Origin: Trichobilharzia regenti
Taxonomy: Eukaryota > Platyhelminthes > Trematoda > Strigeidida > Schistosomatidae
Assembly (NCBI GenBank): GCA_944472135.2
Contig: OX235270.1
Location: 81,167,168 to 81,231,167, forward strand
DNA length: 64,000 bases
Direction: 5' to 3'
A model generated the notes under the pieces. It saw only the letters and a program-made list of their open reading frames with translations. It had not been told where the DNA came from and ran no database searches. This document shows, piece after piece, positions 42,766-56,338 of the stretch. Numbering within the stretch: the stretch's first letter is position 1; each line of letters starts with the position of its first letter. A program made the translations under genes and the position numbers.

Positions 42766-45700
42766 GGTATTATCTCTGATGATTACCAGCAAAGTACGAA
42801 ATGCAGTAAATCTGAAAACCACAATGTCTAAATACTAATACTACTACTAGTAATAATAATAACTGAAGACAATTGTACAAGATCGGTCTAACAGAAACAC
42901 CCAATGTGATGCAGAAACATTTCCCCCATCCTTATAAATAAACTGTAGGGTTTAAGACACAGCTTGACGAAGAGATTGATCTTAAAGATATTTTTTTTTC
43001 TAACACAACAATACACTAGTTTCCATAAAATTTTCACAATACAAATAATAACAATGATAATCAAATCACCACTAAATAGGATTCAAAGTATCCATACGTC
43101 AGTCAGATTAAGTGAGTAGAAATATCAAAAAGTTAAAAATAGAATCTTGATGGATTACGAAATCTGTGGAAACTAAAATACTTCGAAACCCATTATGCGA
43201 TACGTCCACCTTTACACAACACTCCGGCCCATTGTAGGGTCATTCAATATGACTATGAAAAAAAATTATAAGGCATGGTAGCAACAAAACACTTGTTGGG
43301 AGGCAGAACATTCTAGAGCCCAGACCCCATCACCAATAGTGTCGGAAACATCACATCTCAATGAGTGTGAAAAATTCCACATGTGTTTATGTCTGGATGA
43401 AGAGCTGTGAAACATCTGCTAAAATGGTTTTAAATAAACTAATGAACACCCAAGCGTTAATAGGTGTGCAAATGGTATATAACCACTTTTGTATTGTTTA
43501 AAACATTTTATCGGAAAAGGACACAGGATAGACGTCTAAACACTATTCAGGATACTTACTCACACCAGATTATGTCTTAGCCCACCTTCATCAACTGTGA
43601 CCTTAGATACTTAATTTTAAAAACAAGGGTGTGGTGAACACAAACGTTTCTGTTTATTTTTACATGCCTTATTACCTATTTCCTTTGTTTATTTTACTGT
43701 ATATCCCATTTCGTTTTTTGCCATCTCGATAAGCAAATATGCTTTGTATGATTACGGTGTAACACTCAGAGAGGCTTCGTATTCATATCACGAATTGGCA
43801 GAAAATAGAACTGATGACTGAATGGTCAACGAACTCATCGCTTAACTTGAAAGTCATGGGTGCGTGCTGCCGAAGACACCCAAAGACGGGACGAAACATC
43901 TACCATGTACTCCTTGGTTTTCTAATGGCCTTCTAACTTTATACTCCAGTCAGAGAATATCTAAGGAATGCACCACCATATAATTGCGATTTTAGCTTAC
44001 TTTAAAAAAAAACAAGATTTGATTGATGGGAAACTTGGGCAAAGCTGGCGGCATTTATAGTTGTATTCATCAGTAATAAACTATAATTACACAACCAACA
44101 GAAACAAATGACTACTAGAAAACTGTTTTGTTAGGGTGTCAGTCATGTCAACAGAATTAACCCAAAAGCTCTAGAGATTGAGACAAGACGCTTTTAGGGT
44201 TCCATGAAGATCAGGCAAGAAATTTAACCCCTGCGGTGCGATTAGGTAGTTCGAATTTTTCAAATTACTTATAGAGGAACTTAAATTCAAATTAATTTCC
44301 TCAGATGTATAATCTGGTTAGCAATATGTTATTTGTCCCCAGATATATGAACGAGAAGCTACAAGTGTAGACGATATCCAAACGTGTTTTTGGTATCTAG
44401 TGCAACTCTCACACTTCTGTTTGACTAACTAGTGTATACTGATTAAATGAATACAAAATACCTTACACTTGTAACGAGTGTATTGTTAGCTTCAAAAAAT
44501 ACTCCTTGGTTGCTACCTGACGTCCATATCTCATAAAAATTAGTGTCTTAGATAGAAATAAATCGGATCATTAGAAGACTCCGTGATCGGAACTATAATC
44601 CCTAAGCTCTACCTGATATTAGTGAGCCACAAGACAACTAGATAATTTTGATCCGTCTTTTCTGTCTTTTAATGGGTATCGAAGTTACTTCATTCGACAA
44701 TTATGTATAATCGATTTTCCACAGACTAACCAACACAAAGACAATCACTGATTCGGTAATTTTATCCTAGCAGGCAGAACAAAGCAAATTAATTTAGTAC
44801 ACACTCAGTCTTTTAAAAATTAAATATTAGCCTAGAATAGAAATCCAAGTAGGTAACTTGTACATCCATGGACAATGGGAAAACTTAATTTTATTGATTC
44901 CTTTGCTATTTTTATCAATGAAATTCTCTTCCTCTATGACAACAACCAATCAAATTATCATACGACTAGTGGGGTGAGAGATAAACTCTAAGCTCTACAA
45001 CTTGCTACCATAGTAATCACTACAATAAAAGAGTTCAAGAAATAATATTTGTTAGAATAGGTCACATGGCTTTCCATTGAATATTACGAGAGTACGAGTT
45101 GAATTATATTGTCAGAAACAGTGTTAGTATTTACGAAGTGCCTGTTTGTTGTTTAGTCATTAGTTTGTCGAACTAGAAAATTCAGAAAAATAAGAACAAA
45201 AAGTTGCATTCAGTGTCATGCCTGTTAAGGACATAAGATTCATGCAGATAAGAAACAATTCATTCGAAATTATACTAGGTCTTGCGAATTCACGGCATTT
45301 GAATATTTACAAATCATGGCTTCACTTATGCTTTGACCAAGGAAAACATAGAATCTCATACAAAGAATACACTACTTCATAATATTATACCGAATTAAAA
45401 GTATATCAAAGAAAAATATGAGCGACGAAAGCGTAAACAATGAATGCGATATAGAATATTTCAAAGGATAACATATGTTAGTAAGTTTTCTGTAGTCCAA
45501 CCATTCCCACCCAAGATATGCACACACGTACACTATGCATTTTGTGAATCCTGACAAGAGTAAACTCTTCATGTGACTGAAACCAATTTTAACTGCCGCA
45601 TTTTTAGGTAAATAATAGTTCAAAACAGTAATCGTACAACTTATTCCCGTTAATTAGCTCAAATTCATAACCGTATCGATTAACTAGGTTAGGACAAATA

Positions 45701-47947
45701 ATTCACCGCCAATTTTGCACTAAACCACATTCAAGCATGCGTCACTATACAAAAGAGGTTTAAGATACAGAAACTGAATAGTAAGGAAAACAGTGGATAT
45801 ATAATATCAACGGTACAAAGAATTCAGAGAACATGGAGACTACCATTTAAGTGACAAAATACAGAATTGTCATAAAAGTATTTCTGCAATGTTTTTCTTT
45901 ATAGTGGAATTGTAATCTGTGTCCCCTAGATGCTCATATTATAACTAACAGGATATGAGTTTGAACTTTGCTCCATTTATCAATAAAGAGAAACTGTAAT
46001 TCATAACCCAGTATATGAACTTCTATGTGGTTGATAAATCGAGTTTCGTTGCGTTTCTCTTTCCAAAAGTGGATTGGAAATGTTAGCAAATAAAGTGAAT
46101 TACTATTGACGAACCATTGAAGAAAAAAGACATCAATCAATACCCTATTTGGAATCCAGTTGATCGATAATTAATTAATTAATTAATTAAGCGTATGTAA
46201 CAGTTTGCTTACTTCCTGAGCATGAAAACTGAAGGGATATCAAAACTTCAAACTGAATATCGTACTAGAAAGAGTTGCACGGATGTTATGACTAGTGACG
46301 AAAATTATGTGGCGCTAAAAAATTATTTTTAAATTAATCAACCAACTTTCTGCTATTACTTCTCTGATTTGATCAAACTTATACTTAGATGGCAATTTAT
46401 AAATAAAAAACTTTAATGAAACACACAAACCACGAGAACAAAGTGATGGCTTACTACTACTCTACAAATAATTTTCGGATGGTCAAGTTCAACTGGCTGG
46501 CTTGCTTAGACGCTACTTATGTGAAAGATCATGATCTAAAAAGGTTAGTTTCCCTACAAAAATCCTGCTACGATGCAGTTTAATTGTCAAAAAGTTATTC
46601 CAAATTCTTCATAAAATATTTAACCCCATATTGATATAAACAAAGAAATTTCCAAAATTCACTTCAATGTCCACAACGTTTTAAGTTCATAGTAATATTT
46701 GCATAAATTCAATCAATAAACACCGTTTAAACAGTTCAGTAGAAAGAGCACATACATCACTTTCTTTGGAGGAATTATACACAAAAATGGTAACAAATAC
46801 GCTTTGTTTCAACAAAAATAAAACAAAGAATTTTGATGTCTACATTAATAAAATTCTTCAACACATACACACAAAAACGCATTATTTCGTACATATACAC
46901 AAAAGTAATTAAGATGATTAAGAAATAGTTACACCGTAAAAAAAAAATCAAGAATAGTCGGAAAAATGTGCGAAAAAACCGTAATAAAACAATCCAAAAT
47001 ATGCTGTTCGTTTTGTACAGGTATACGCTTCTTTTCAAGGTAGACTTAATGGCTAACTGAAATTATGCTAGTGAAGTAACAAAAAGCTAAAGCGGATTGG
47101 ACAGTTGTTTATTCTATTTTAGGTTTCCTCATTAAAACTCACCGACTATTGTGATGCAGTAGAATAATAGGATTTGACCGGTCATTAAACTCAGACTGCA
47201 CAACGGTTTAACAATATAACAGATGTGACAACAAATACATACACACACACACACACTCAAAAAACTCTTAACAACTATATATATATATATATCTGCTTTG
47301 AGGAAATCCACTCCTTCCAAAAACACACTTCTTAGCAGACGCCCTTACCAGAGGTAAAATAAAGTGTGCTCACATTCTCCAGACTTGACAAGAAGAATGG
47401 GACAAGTGTAAGCAGGAGAAAAAGCTTTGTACAGAATTTACAGCCATTGAAGACCTTTGGAACACGTGTTCATTACACACAACCTAGCGGAGTGAACTAT
47501 GAAAAGTAGGCTGATTCAATAAGTGATTATAGTGAAATCTCAAAATGGTGAACTCTATTTACGTAACAGCCCTCTAAGCTAATATTGTTATTCAAACCCT
47601 CCTACAACATAAAGGTTAATAACTTCAATAATACAATACTCCTATAAATCGATTCTTGAAATCTTACTGTTAATTAATAAAGGGTTCGATCTAATCATGT
47701 ACATACTTAGCTTAGCCTTTGATAATACAAAGCATGGATATATCAATCCCTTAATAAGGACTTCGGTCCAGTTGAGAGTCTTCATTATAAGTGATGTTCA
47801 CAGAATAAGTTGTTTCACACCTCTCACAGGCTCCGTTTACTGTGGAACGATGCTACACTGTTTCAATTTTATTATTTCATGAAGTGGACAGATTCATATG
47901 ATGTAAGAAATGACTATGTTAGATTTAAAACTAACTAGAATTTAGAT
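42766..47947. other. long AT-rich stretch without recognised genes
   Basis: Likely intronic or intergenic. It holds short simple repeats: TTAA repeats at about 46167-46190, CA repeats at about 47238-47256 and TA repeats at about 47276-47292. A possible extra hammerhead-like motif (GGGACGAAACATC) lies at 43888-43900. Several short open frames here have intron-like composition and are not called. Confidence 0.4.
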
Positions 47948-48176
47948 GTGCGTCGGTGGCATAGCGGTTAGGATGCTCGCCAACCATGCACATGGTCCGG
48001 GGTTCGATCCCCGGCTGACGAACTCCTTTACCTCGCTGAGCCAGAAATAATCCTGGTAAAGAGGAAAGGTTGGGCATGAGGCTAGCAACCCCATTCTGTA
48101 AAATAAACACTGCTACTGAAACTTCTAGCCACTAGCTTGAAGCCCTATGTCCCACTGGGGAACGTGAAGGAAAAAA
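47948..48176 (+). mobile_element. tRNA-headed SINE with 11-bp target duplication
   Basis: Starts with a tRNA-like head: A-box TGGCATAGCGGTTAGGATGC and B-box GGTTCGATCCC, with acceptor-like ends CGTCGG and CTGACGA. The tail CCCTATGTCCCACTGGGGAA resembles the 3' end of the RTE LINE at 52120 (CCCTATGTTCCTCTAGGAA) and ends in an A run. Flanks AGAATTTAGAT (47937-47947) and AGAATCTAGAT (48177-48187) match at 10 of 11 sites. Probably mobilised by an RTE element. Confidence 0.85.
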
Positions 48177-48187
48177 AGAATCTAGAT

Positions 48188-49774
48188 ACATTCAACTCAA
48201 TGTGTTTAATTACTTTAACAATATGCCGGATGCTCTGGACCATGTAACAGGTTTTATTCTCACTTCAACTTAAAAAGAACAAATAAGATTAATGCTACAG
48301 TTAATCAACACCAGCAGTGTCCATAAGATATAACAATCTTGATTCTGAATGGGCGTTGACACTGTGGAATATAAATTCTCTGCTTAGGTTTAATGTCCTC
48401 CAGTTGAACCCTACTATTTTGCATTGGAGGGTTAACATCACTGGAGAAAAACTACTATCATATAGTTCAGTTTATCCATTAAGGACGAAACAAGGTCATC
48501 AAATTAGTTTTCTGTCGTCATGAAAGAATTGCTTTATTTTCCTTCAGAAGTTCAAGACTCTGTAATCCAATCTTTTGTGAATGAATTAGGCGCATTGATG
48601 TTGTTTGACTCTGGTTACCGTCAGTATTGACTGATAGGTTATGAAGCTTTGACCACTGATTTTCACAAAGACTAGCGGATGAGTTAAGCGTACATGTTTG
48701 AAAAGTGCACGTCATATTTTCGAAATGTGATGATGATTTTAGCAAAACAAATTCAAAACCTCAGATGCAAATACATATAGTTCAGGTATTTAATACAACT
48801 AAACATTATCAGTCACAATGCAAAAAATAATAAAATTGTAAAGAATTTGATGAAATCATTCAAATGACTAAAATATGATTTTGAGATTATATACCTTAAA
48901 TGTACCAAATCAGATTATGTTATTATTTAGGTTTTTGATGATACAATAGAGAATAAAAAGCGCACAACAGCCGATATTTGTTTTATCACGCCTAATGGAG
49001 CTATCTGTAATAACAGGGATACATCACTTTCGCAATAAGGCAGTCGACAAAGTAATGTCAAACTGTGTAGTGATAATATCAGATCAAATGATGTATCATC
49101 AAACTCTTCTCGTAAATACACAAAATAGTCTTAAATTACTCTTTCTCTTTGATCAAAAACCTACCAGTTAAACACGTATAACTTTCAACAGATGTGCTAA
49201 ACAGACATGTACTATGTTTGTTCCTAAATCCTGAGCAAACCTCTCATAAAATTCAGCATTCAATTGTGAGATGAGCGACTATACAGATAAACTACAACTC
49301 TATGCGCGTTTAATGTTTATACACAACTTAGTCTAGATAACAGCATGGATCATTGACAAAAAATTGACATTCCAGGCAACGCATATACAGTCAACTGTAA
49401 ACAGAAATATACTCTTATATGCCTGGATAATACTTTAGTGAATTTCTAATGGCTTTCACATTATTCCTGAAAAATTATTTATTAATTACTGAAATTGATA
49501 TTGATATATTTGTTAATTACTGAAATCAAATTACTGAAATGTTTACATTTGTTAGTTAGCCTGATGGTATCTTTTATGCAATCTTTTATGAACTTAATAT
49601 TTACAGCCCAGTCAGGTAGCCAACAATCCTTAAGACAAGAGCTAAACAGACTGGAAAATAAACAAAACAATGGGCATCTTACTCCAGCTTTCAGTTAGCC
49701 AGACATGCACTCAGTACCCCCACATACTCGTGTTGCTTAAACAAGAAAAGTGTATAAACATTTTTTTGTAGATA
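48188..49774. other. AT-rich stretch, no gene called
   Basis: Two minus-strand open pieces (48518-48763 and 48927-49112) have somewhat gene-like amino-acid composition but lack firm splice sites. Nothing else seen. Confidence 0.35.
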
Positions 49775-49905
49775 TAAACGAGAAGATTCGTAGCTCATGT
49801 GGATGATTTTGGTGAATTGGTGTGTTCTCTGAGCTGGATGGTTTATTTGCGAAGCAGTCATTGTCCAACTGGACATCTTCACAGCGCATACTCTAATTTG
49901 CAGTG
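49775..49905 (-). repeat. diverged relative of the palindromic retroposon at 4224
   Basis: Minus strand shares GTATGCGCTG-GAAGATGTC, CTTCGCAAA, CATCCAGCTCAGAGAAC and the tail GAGCTACGAATCTTCTC with 4330-4445. Only one arm is present here, so the palindrome is a property of the 4224 insertion, not of the family. Confidence 0.7.
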
Positions 49906-51574
49906 AGCTTTCAGAACTCTAACGCAAATACACCAAAACACTTTTTTCGTATCATAATCCTATCACAGCAGGAAACACTCCTTATAAAATCAGAAGAAAT
50001 ATCCAGAAATCTGCAAAACACAAACCTATTTATTTAATAAAGAGAGAGAAGTTACGAAAATTGTACAACCAATAAATTGTATAAGTGCAAAACTGCATCA
50101 AAATAGTAGTAATAATAAAAACAGAATCATATTAAAGTAATAAGGTAAGATGTAATAAGTGAAAACAGAACAATATAGATAGTACTTTGTATAGATAGAC
50201 GGATCGATGCAAGGTCTGTTGGTCCATAGGTAAACACGACAACAGTCTTATTACTCTAAGTTTTTTAATACTAAATAAGTTGTGTCGGATGAAATGTTGA
50301 ACTATGAACAATGCTCATGCATATATATTATTGCTTATATCCTGTAAAAGACAAATACATAATTTCCATACCCATTCGTTGCTATTTGGTAAACAGAGAG
50401 GCTTTCAAGAAACAGGTGCTAACGGAATTTCACAAATCAGGTGAGCACTGGTGGTACAGTATTGTTTGACGTTAAGAAAAGGAGCCAATCCACTACTACT
50501 CTTACTTCATGGCTTTCGTCAATGAAGTGTATTTGCAGTCAAGACGAGGCTCATATTTCTTCTGTAGTGTGAAACTACCTGAGTTACTTTACCATTAACT
50601 TAATTAAGCTAGGTGGCTCACTCAAAGTTGTCAACATAATGAGACAATAAACTTTAGGTATGAAACACTTAGTGGATTTTATTACTAACTGAAAACAAGG
50701 TATATGTTCAACAGTTAACTAACTAAGAAAGGAAGTAGTTGTAAGTAATATGGCTTTTATTATTGCATCAGTGAGTGATGAAAATAACTTCCGGAAGATA
50801 ATTTTTTTAAGTGATAAGCAACAAACATTCTGATCATGTGAGAGTGGTTAAATTTATGTTCGTTAACAATATCATGGTCTGTCATACTATTAAAACACGG
50901 AAACTAGCTGAAGAGGTTGAATATCTGTGTCATACTAATGACCTAATAAACGCGTTCAGTGTTACGAGATGATCTGTCGCCAATTTTGATATGGCCATTA
51001 ATAAATACAGTTATAGTTGCGCTAACCAAATTCCTACCTAGTCGATTTGCGAGCTTATTGTTCTAACCAATATTAGCAACAACAACACGACACGATACCA
51101 CCAAAAACGCAACGCAAGAAGAGAAAACCGACTGTTGATGTAGAGAGCTCTTACTGTCTCGTATCAGCAGCTTGAGTATGTGTATGCTCTAAATGATTCT
51201 GAGAAACACTAATTACATTGATAAATTAAAACAGTCAACAACCAATAGGATTTCAAAGGTCATAAGTGGGTTGAGAGAAATACAAACAGATATGTAAAAA
51301 TAAATGTAGAAAATTAGGTCTATATATCAATTTGATCTAAAATATTTGCAAAAATGGATTAAAATGAAGCTTTGAAAAGTTATGAAACTTATGAAATGTG
51401 TAACTTTACAATGCTATATGCTTCGAACATCTACTAAGCACAGAGAGCCGTTCATACACAAGATTACTTTGTGAGATTCATTCAAACAAAAGATAAATAG
51501 TAAATATATTTTAATTTCGAGCGTTTCCGTACGCATTTCTACGTCTATTAAGACAAATATACACACTTTCACGA
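49906..51574. other. AT-rich stretch, no gene seen
   Basis: No ORF, RNA gene or known repeat noticed. Confidence 0.35.
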
Positions 51575-52175
51575 TGCATCGTTTCAACTACAGGCGGAAC
51601 TGACGAGGATATCAAAGCCAGAATCGGAAAAGCAAGACAAGCTTTCATTACTCTTAAGTCTGTGTGGAAGTCAACAGCACTCAGCATCAAAAATAAGATC
51701 CGGATTTTCAACTCTAATGTGAAGTCAGTGCTGCTATACGGATCAGAGACTTCGCGCGTCATGAAGGGCACTTCGAACAAAGTACAGACCCTCACCAACA
51801 GCTGTCTTCGCTCATTACCACTCAAGATCGGATGGCTGGGAAAAGATAAGCAAAAGGTATCTCTGAAAGCGAACCAACCAGGAACCGATATGCAACAAAT
51901 AAGCAGGAAGAAATGGAGGTGGATTGACCATACTCTGAGGAAATCATCAAGTGACATCACTAGACAAGCCCTCGAGTGGAATTCGAAAGGGGAGCGGTGA
52001 GTTGGTCGTCCAAGGGTGATTTGGAGGAGATCATGTGAAGAGGAGATGAAAGCATGTGGGCAGACTTGGAGCGGAGTGAAAAAGTTGCCAGAAAACCGAA
52101 GGCAATGAAGACGCGCGGCTGAAGCCCTATGTTCCTCTAGGAATTAAAGGATATAATAACAATAATAATAATCGT
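51575..52175 (+). mobile_element. RTE-clade (SR2-like) LINE 3' fragment
   Basis: Plus-strand coding trace [21 protein letters not shown] and [12 protein letters not shown] at 51660-51770, continuing past LRSLP and [21 protein letters not shown] to 52000. Short frameshifts follow. It matches the fragment at 13540-14030. Tail AATAACAATAATAATAAT near 52152-52171. Confidence 0.8.
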
Positions 52176-52182
52176 TATAATG

Positions 52183-53062
52183 GATAACATCAGTTTCTTA
52201 GAGTATAGTCGTATCATCCAAGAGGCTACTGCAAACATAACCTAAGAGAGAATTGGTCACACTATGGTAACAAATGAAACCATTACAAAGTTTTTTCCTT
52301 TGAATAAGTTATTCGGTCACTGGGCCAAATGGAATGAGGAAGATGCATATTGCAATGCACTTCCACTGTCGTTCTATTTCTTACGAGAAAACTAAGGGAA
52401 AGTCATGATTTGAACCTACATCACACAGTGCTGAAGTCAGCAGCTTTATCCCTGCGAAATATTCAGGTAAAATCCTTTAGTACGGACATTTGGACTGCCA
52501 CACTGCCTAATTGGCACAGAAAGTCGGGAGTTTTCTACTTCAGATATAATCATAGTGTACAGGACAAAGGATCAGACTAGTCTACCAGGTGACTTTAGTC
52601 TTCTTCGGAATGATGAATGAAATACAAACGAGAGGAAATTAATTTAACAAAGAGTGTGCGGCAAACGTAAAATAAACGAACTAACATTACAAACAGAATT
52701 CGTTATCTTCTTTCTAGTTGGTATAAAAAAAAAAACTGGTTTACTAGGGGATATTGAAAATTCTTTCAGTATAGAAATTTTTTTTTAAAGATATATTACA
52801 TTTCTTATTTCTCATGATTTTCTAATGGTCAAGTAAAAATTAACTCAAAATAATACAACATAAACTTCAGCCAAGGTTTTTAACATTCGCACTAGACTTC
52901 ATCTATTTCATTGACCAAGGTGAGTACGTAGTAACATAACCAGGCGAATTAGTATGAAACTCATGAGATAATCTAAACCAATAACTAATGCTTCATTTTA
53001 AAAACAACTGTTATTAGAAACCGATACTAGTCAACGACGACAGTAAGCAAGGATTAATTTAC
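52183..53062. other. AT-rich stretch, no gene seen
   Basis: A 76-codon plus-strand frame at 52350-52580 has no recognisable domain or splice context and is not called. Homopolymer A and T runs are frequent. Confidence 0.35.
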
Positions 53063-53215
53063 CACAGACACTCGGTTTTGTCAAAGTTAACACAGTAATG
53101 TCCACTTCAGTTGCTTTAGGAAAGCACAGGACAAAATAAAAATTGTCAAGGTTATCTGAGTTCCAATATTTGGCAGCGAATGTTTTCCATACGCCATCAC
53201 TAGGTAGAGTTAATG
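53063..53215 (-). CDS. candidate internal exon of a host gene, function unknown
   Basis: 153 bp between an acceptor-like CATGGTATTTACAG and a donor CTGTG/GTAAAT. Both junctions are phase 1, so the exon is symmetric (51 codons). It encodes LPSDGVWKTFAAKYWNSDN and FYFVLCFPKATEVDITVL. The composition, with Trp, Cys and Pro, is unlike the intronic frames nearby. I do not recognise the protein family. It is on the same strand as the 42005-42537 exon and could belong to the same gene, 10 kb away, but nothing proves this. Confidence 0.4.
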
Positions 53216-54689
53216 CTGTAAATACCATGAAACTCAGTAATGAAATACCTAAAAATCAACAATGGACCTTAGAGAACACGAAACAATATCTACTGTTACC
53301 TTGAACTACAATTCTTCTTTGTTACTTCATTACATTTTGTTTTGACACCACCATCTGTACACACATACCAAATAAATAACAACGTTTCCCAGTAATTATG
53401 CACGAGTTGGTGTAATAAGAAAGTGAGTCATAATTTGTGAACTACTACTGGAGCTGCCTAGCTGGTGAAACAATGATCAGTGAAGTATGACTTAAATCTA
53501 ATAGCCTTTCAGTAAAAGAATTATCCATTTCAACCAACTAATAACAGATTCACATTATCTTGGATTATTATTGTGGTGATTTGTTTCCAACATAATTAAA
53601 CTTACAGCCTGTAGTTCCCCCCCCCGCATATTTCCTCTTATTTAAATTTTCTTTGCATTTTCATCTGCCTTTACACATGCTTCTATGAAAGGGGACAACT
53701 TGAACCGCTGCACTTAGTAGAAAGTTCAACAATGAAAAATTCATTAATCCATCCATTTAAGTTTTCAGTACACCCTTATTGAATTTCATTTGCCGTGTCA
53801 GTGATGAACGACAAAATGGCCACTATGAGTAACCTCGGGCTCTTCAACTACAAATATTTAACATTATGAGGAAAGTTAGATTCGATCAATGACAAAATTC
53901 TTGGAAAAATGGACTTCGACTTCTCAATTTGCTGGAGTAAGCTGAATGCACTACAGTCAAACATTATTGATTCTACTTTAAATTAAGGAAGGGTTTAAAG
54001 AACTAAGGTATATTTTAACCATGAAAATCTCAATAGTTATCATCAAAGAAGATGACAAGTTATGTGTGCAAGAATTTTTTACACATTCCATTAAACTTTA
54101 TATATTCACACAACTTTTAGTTTAGAATGCAACTGAAGTCCAAAACTGTCAATTTAATTAAGTGGGATATGAGCAAAGCTACTTACCTATAACGGTGAAG
54201 AAGGATGGAACTACGACTGTTCTACTTACAAATATTGAAGATTATCAATAATTAGGTAGCAACTGCATGTCTGAATGATAATGTGCTTATTGGGGGACTT
54301 GATGGCATATGGTTGGACCCGAACCTGTATAGGGTACTTTAAGTGGACACTGTAGGAAAGTCTCAAACAAGAACAAAACATGTATCCAATATTTCGTGGT
54401 TTTTAACTGATTCTACAAGTGATCTAAACACATGACGTAAATCACCATGAAATCAATCAAACAATCAATTCTTTGCAAACCAATCAATTATATAACCTTT
54501 GCGTTAAAAAATAAACGATTATGGCACTCACACGAGCTACAGTCACATGATTTATAGAGTAAAGTGTTATAACAACCAGAAAAAAATGGAAGATACGAAA
54601 CTTCGAAAGGCGTATTTACTTCAGCTATTGTATTTGTTTACAAGGATTTTGTACTTATAAATTAAATTGATGGATGACGCTTTGGAGTT
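53216..54689. other. AT-rich stretch, no gene seen
   Basis: A short RTE 3'-end relic is visible at about 53692-53730 (CAACTTGAACCGCTGCACTT, compare CAACTCGAACTGCTGCACTT at 60390). Nothing else recognised. Confidence 0.35.
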
Positions 54690-54830
54690 TGAAACTATGG
54701 ACACTGGGTTTCAGCCTCGGTGGGAACATCATCATTCACTGGGGAATGCAGGCACATGCAGATGACGAGTCCCAAATAGAACGAAATACGCATCGTGGAT
54801 TCCACTACTAGTCACCATCTACTAATTAAA
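54690..54830 (+). mobile_element. Sm-alpha-like SINE relic with hammerhead domain
   Basis: Hammerhead at about 54755-54805: ATGACGA (core CTGANGA with C3 changed to A), stem II GTCCC-AAATAGAAC, GAAA, then ATACGCATC and GTGGATTCCACTACT. The tail after it matches the motif at 63368. A decayed B-box (GGGTTTCAGCC) lies upstream. The C3 change would be expected to abolish cleavage. Confidence 0.65.
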
Positions 54831-56336
54831 TTGATGGATTCGCTGCATAGTAATCTTTTTATACGTAACTTATTTGAGATCTTATTTATTGCAATATGGA
54901 ATATCGTTCAAATATAACAGGACATCGATGAGAGCATCAAACTTTGTTTTCTCAAGTAAAAATTACTTATTTCATATTTATGAATTCTCCTCCTTGTGTG
55001 AGATGTAAATTAAAGTGTGTATATCACTGATGAAGTTTCCAATTATTATATTATACATATCGTGCTAGAATATGCCTTTAGCTAAAAGAAGGTTCGATAA
55101 GTCGTGTGCGGGTCATCAATTCGGTACGGAGGTGTTAGTTTGAGATATACTCAAGTATAATGATATTTTAATACTGCAGCTTCATGAAAATAAAGCCCAC
55201 GAGGGCAGGTGAAAAGGCATATATCCAGGCGACAAAGTTAAACCTATCACATATCACAAAAACGGAAAGAGTGGTGGTTTTAAAACAAAATAAAACCAAG
55301 AGAAGAACTAGTTCCTGTATGATGTCAACAACAGCAATTAAAAAAGTCGATAATTTTAATTACCCTACAAAATGTAACTGACTAAATTGATGAGAGACAC
55401 AAAGCTCAGTAAGAGTCACACCACATTACCGTGACATAAGCTATCACACGATAATCACGAATAGAAAGTGTGAGAGATGTGATTCATTAAAAAATCAAAG
55501 TACGTTTAAAATTCTGCATTGAAAAAGTTAGTTTTTTTTGTTATTTTCCATAGACCATTTCGCTCTCTCCCTATATCCTCTCCCATACAAGAAGAGTACT
55601 AGCAGTAAACAGTCATTAACTAGGCAAAGGGAGATATCCACTTCTACCCTCTGTTTTAACACTTTAGGAGCTGATAGAAGGCAAAGAGCCATTTTGAAAT
55701 TAACAAATTAATCATGAAAGATTCTCCGCAAACAAATGAGATCAGGAAGACAAACGGAATAAAATCATCCGGTAAAAAGAATAGGCAACCAAACATCTTA
55801 TGTCCCGAAATAGGTTTCAACAAGGGTGGATTTCACTCATAGGACCAAAAGAAATCAAGGAAAACTGAAAAGTTGTTTCGTTCTAGAACGGCTGACGGCC
55901 TACAGTTTTCATGGAGAGCATATCAGTATTCAGAAACCTAGTTAGATCATAATAGTCGATGCTGATTTGTGATATAGCACAACCTACACCTAAATAAGCT
56001 TTGAAATAATCAAAAGACGATGAACCAAGTGAACCTAGAGCTAAGTATCCTATAATTAACTTTTGAACAAATGACTGACTTTGGGAGCCGCTTGTTGAAC
56101 AAAAGTGATGCTAGTGCAAGGAAGCAACATTATACATGGAAGAAAAATACTTCCGAAAATTATAGTTGAGAATAAATATTGACGCCACAAGGAACATAAG
56201 TTTGATACATCTCAAAGCTCATAACAGTGGGAGACATTTATGAACATGAAATTCAAATGTGATACAGCTGGTGAAAGGTAATCTTAGCTGCATACCTACA
56301 CCTTATTTTCCACAGATATACGTTTATTCATCTAAA

Positions 56337-56338
<2 letters not shown>
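54831..56338. other. AT-rich stretch, no gene seen
   Basis: No ORF with support, no element recognised. Confidence 0.35.

Noticed and set aside
46775..47038. Hydrophobic minus-strand frame (Phe/Ile/Leu-rich)
   Set aside because: Composition is what random AT-rich DNA gives; no start context, splice sites or domain.
47952..48022. A functional tRNA gene
   Set aside because: It has A and B boxes, but it is continuous with a SINE body, A-rich tail and target duplication, and no convincing anticodon arm was established.
48518..49121. Two minus-strand open pieces with gene-like composition (HFENMTCTFQTC; LREEFDDTSFDLIL)
   Set aside because: Acceptors lack a pyrimidine tract and no good donor is found; too weak to call as exons without RNA data.
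52350..52580. 76-codon plus-strand frame
   Set aside because: No domain and no splice context; flanked by low-complexity sequence.
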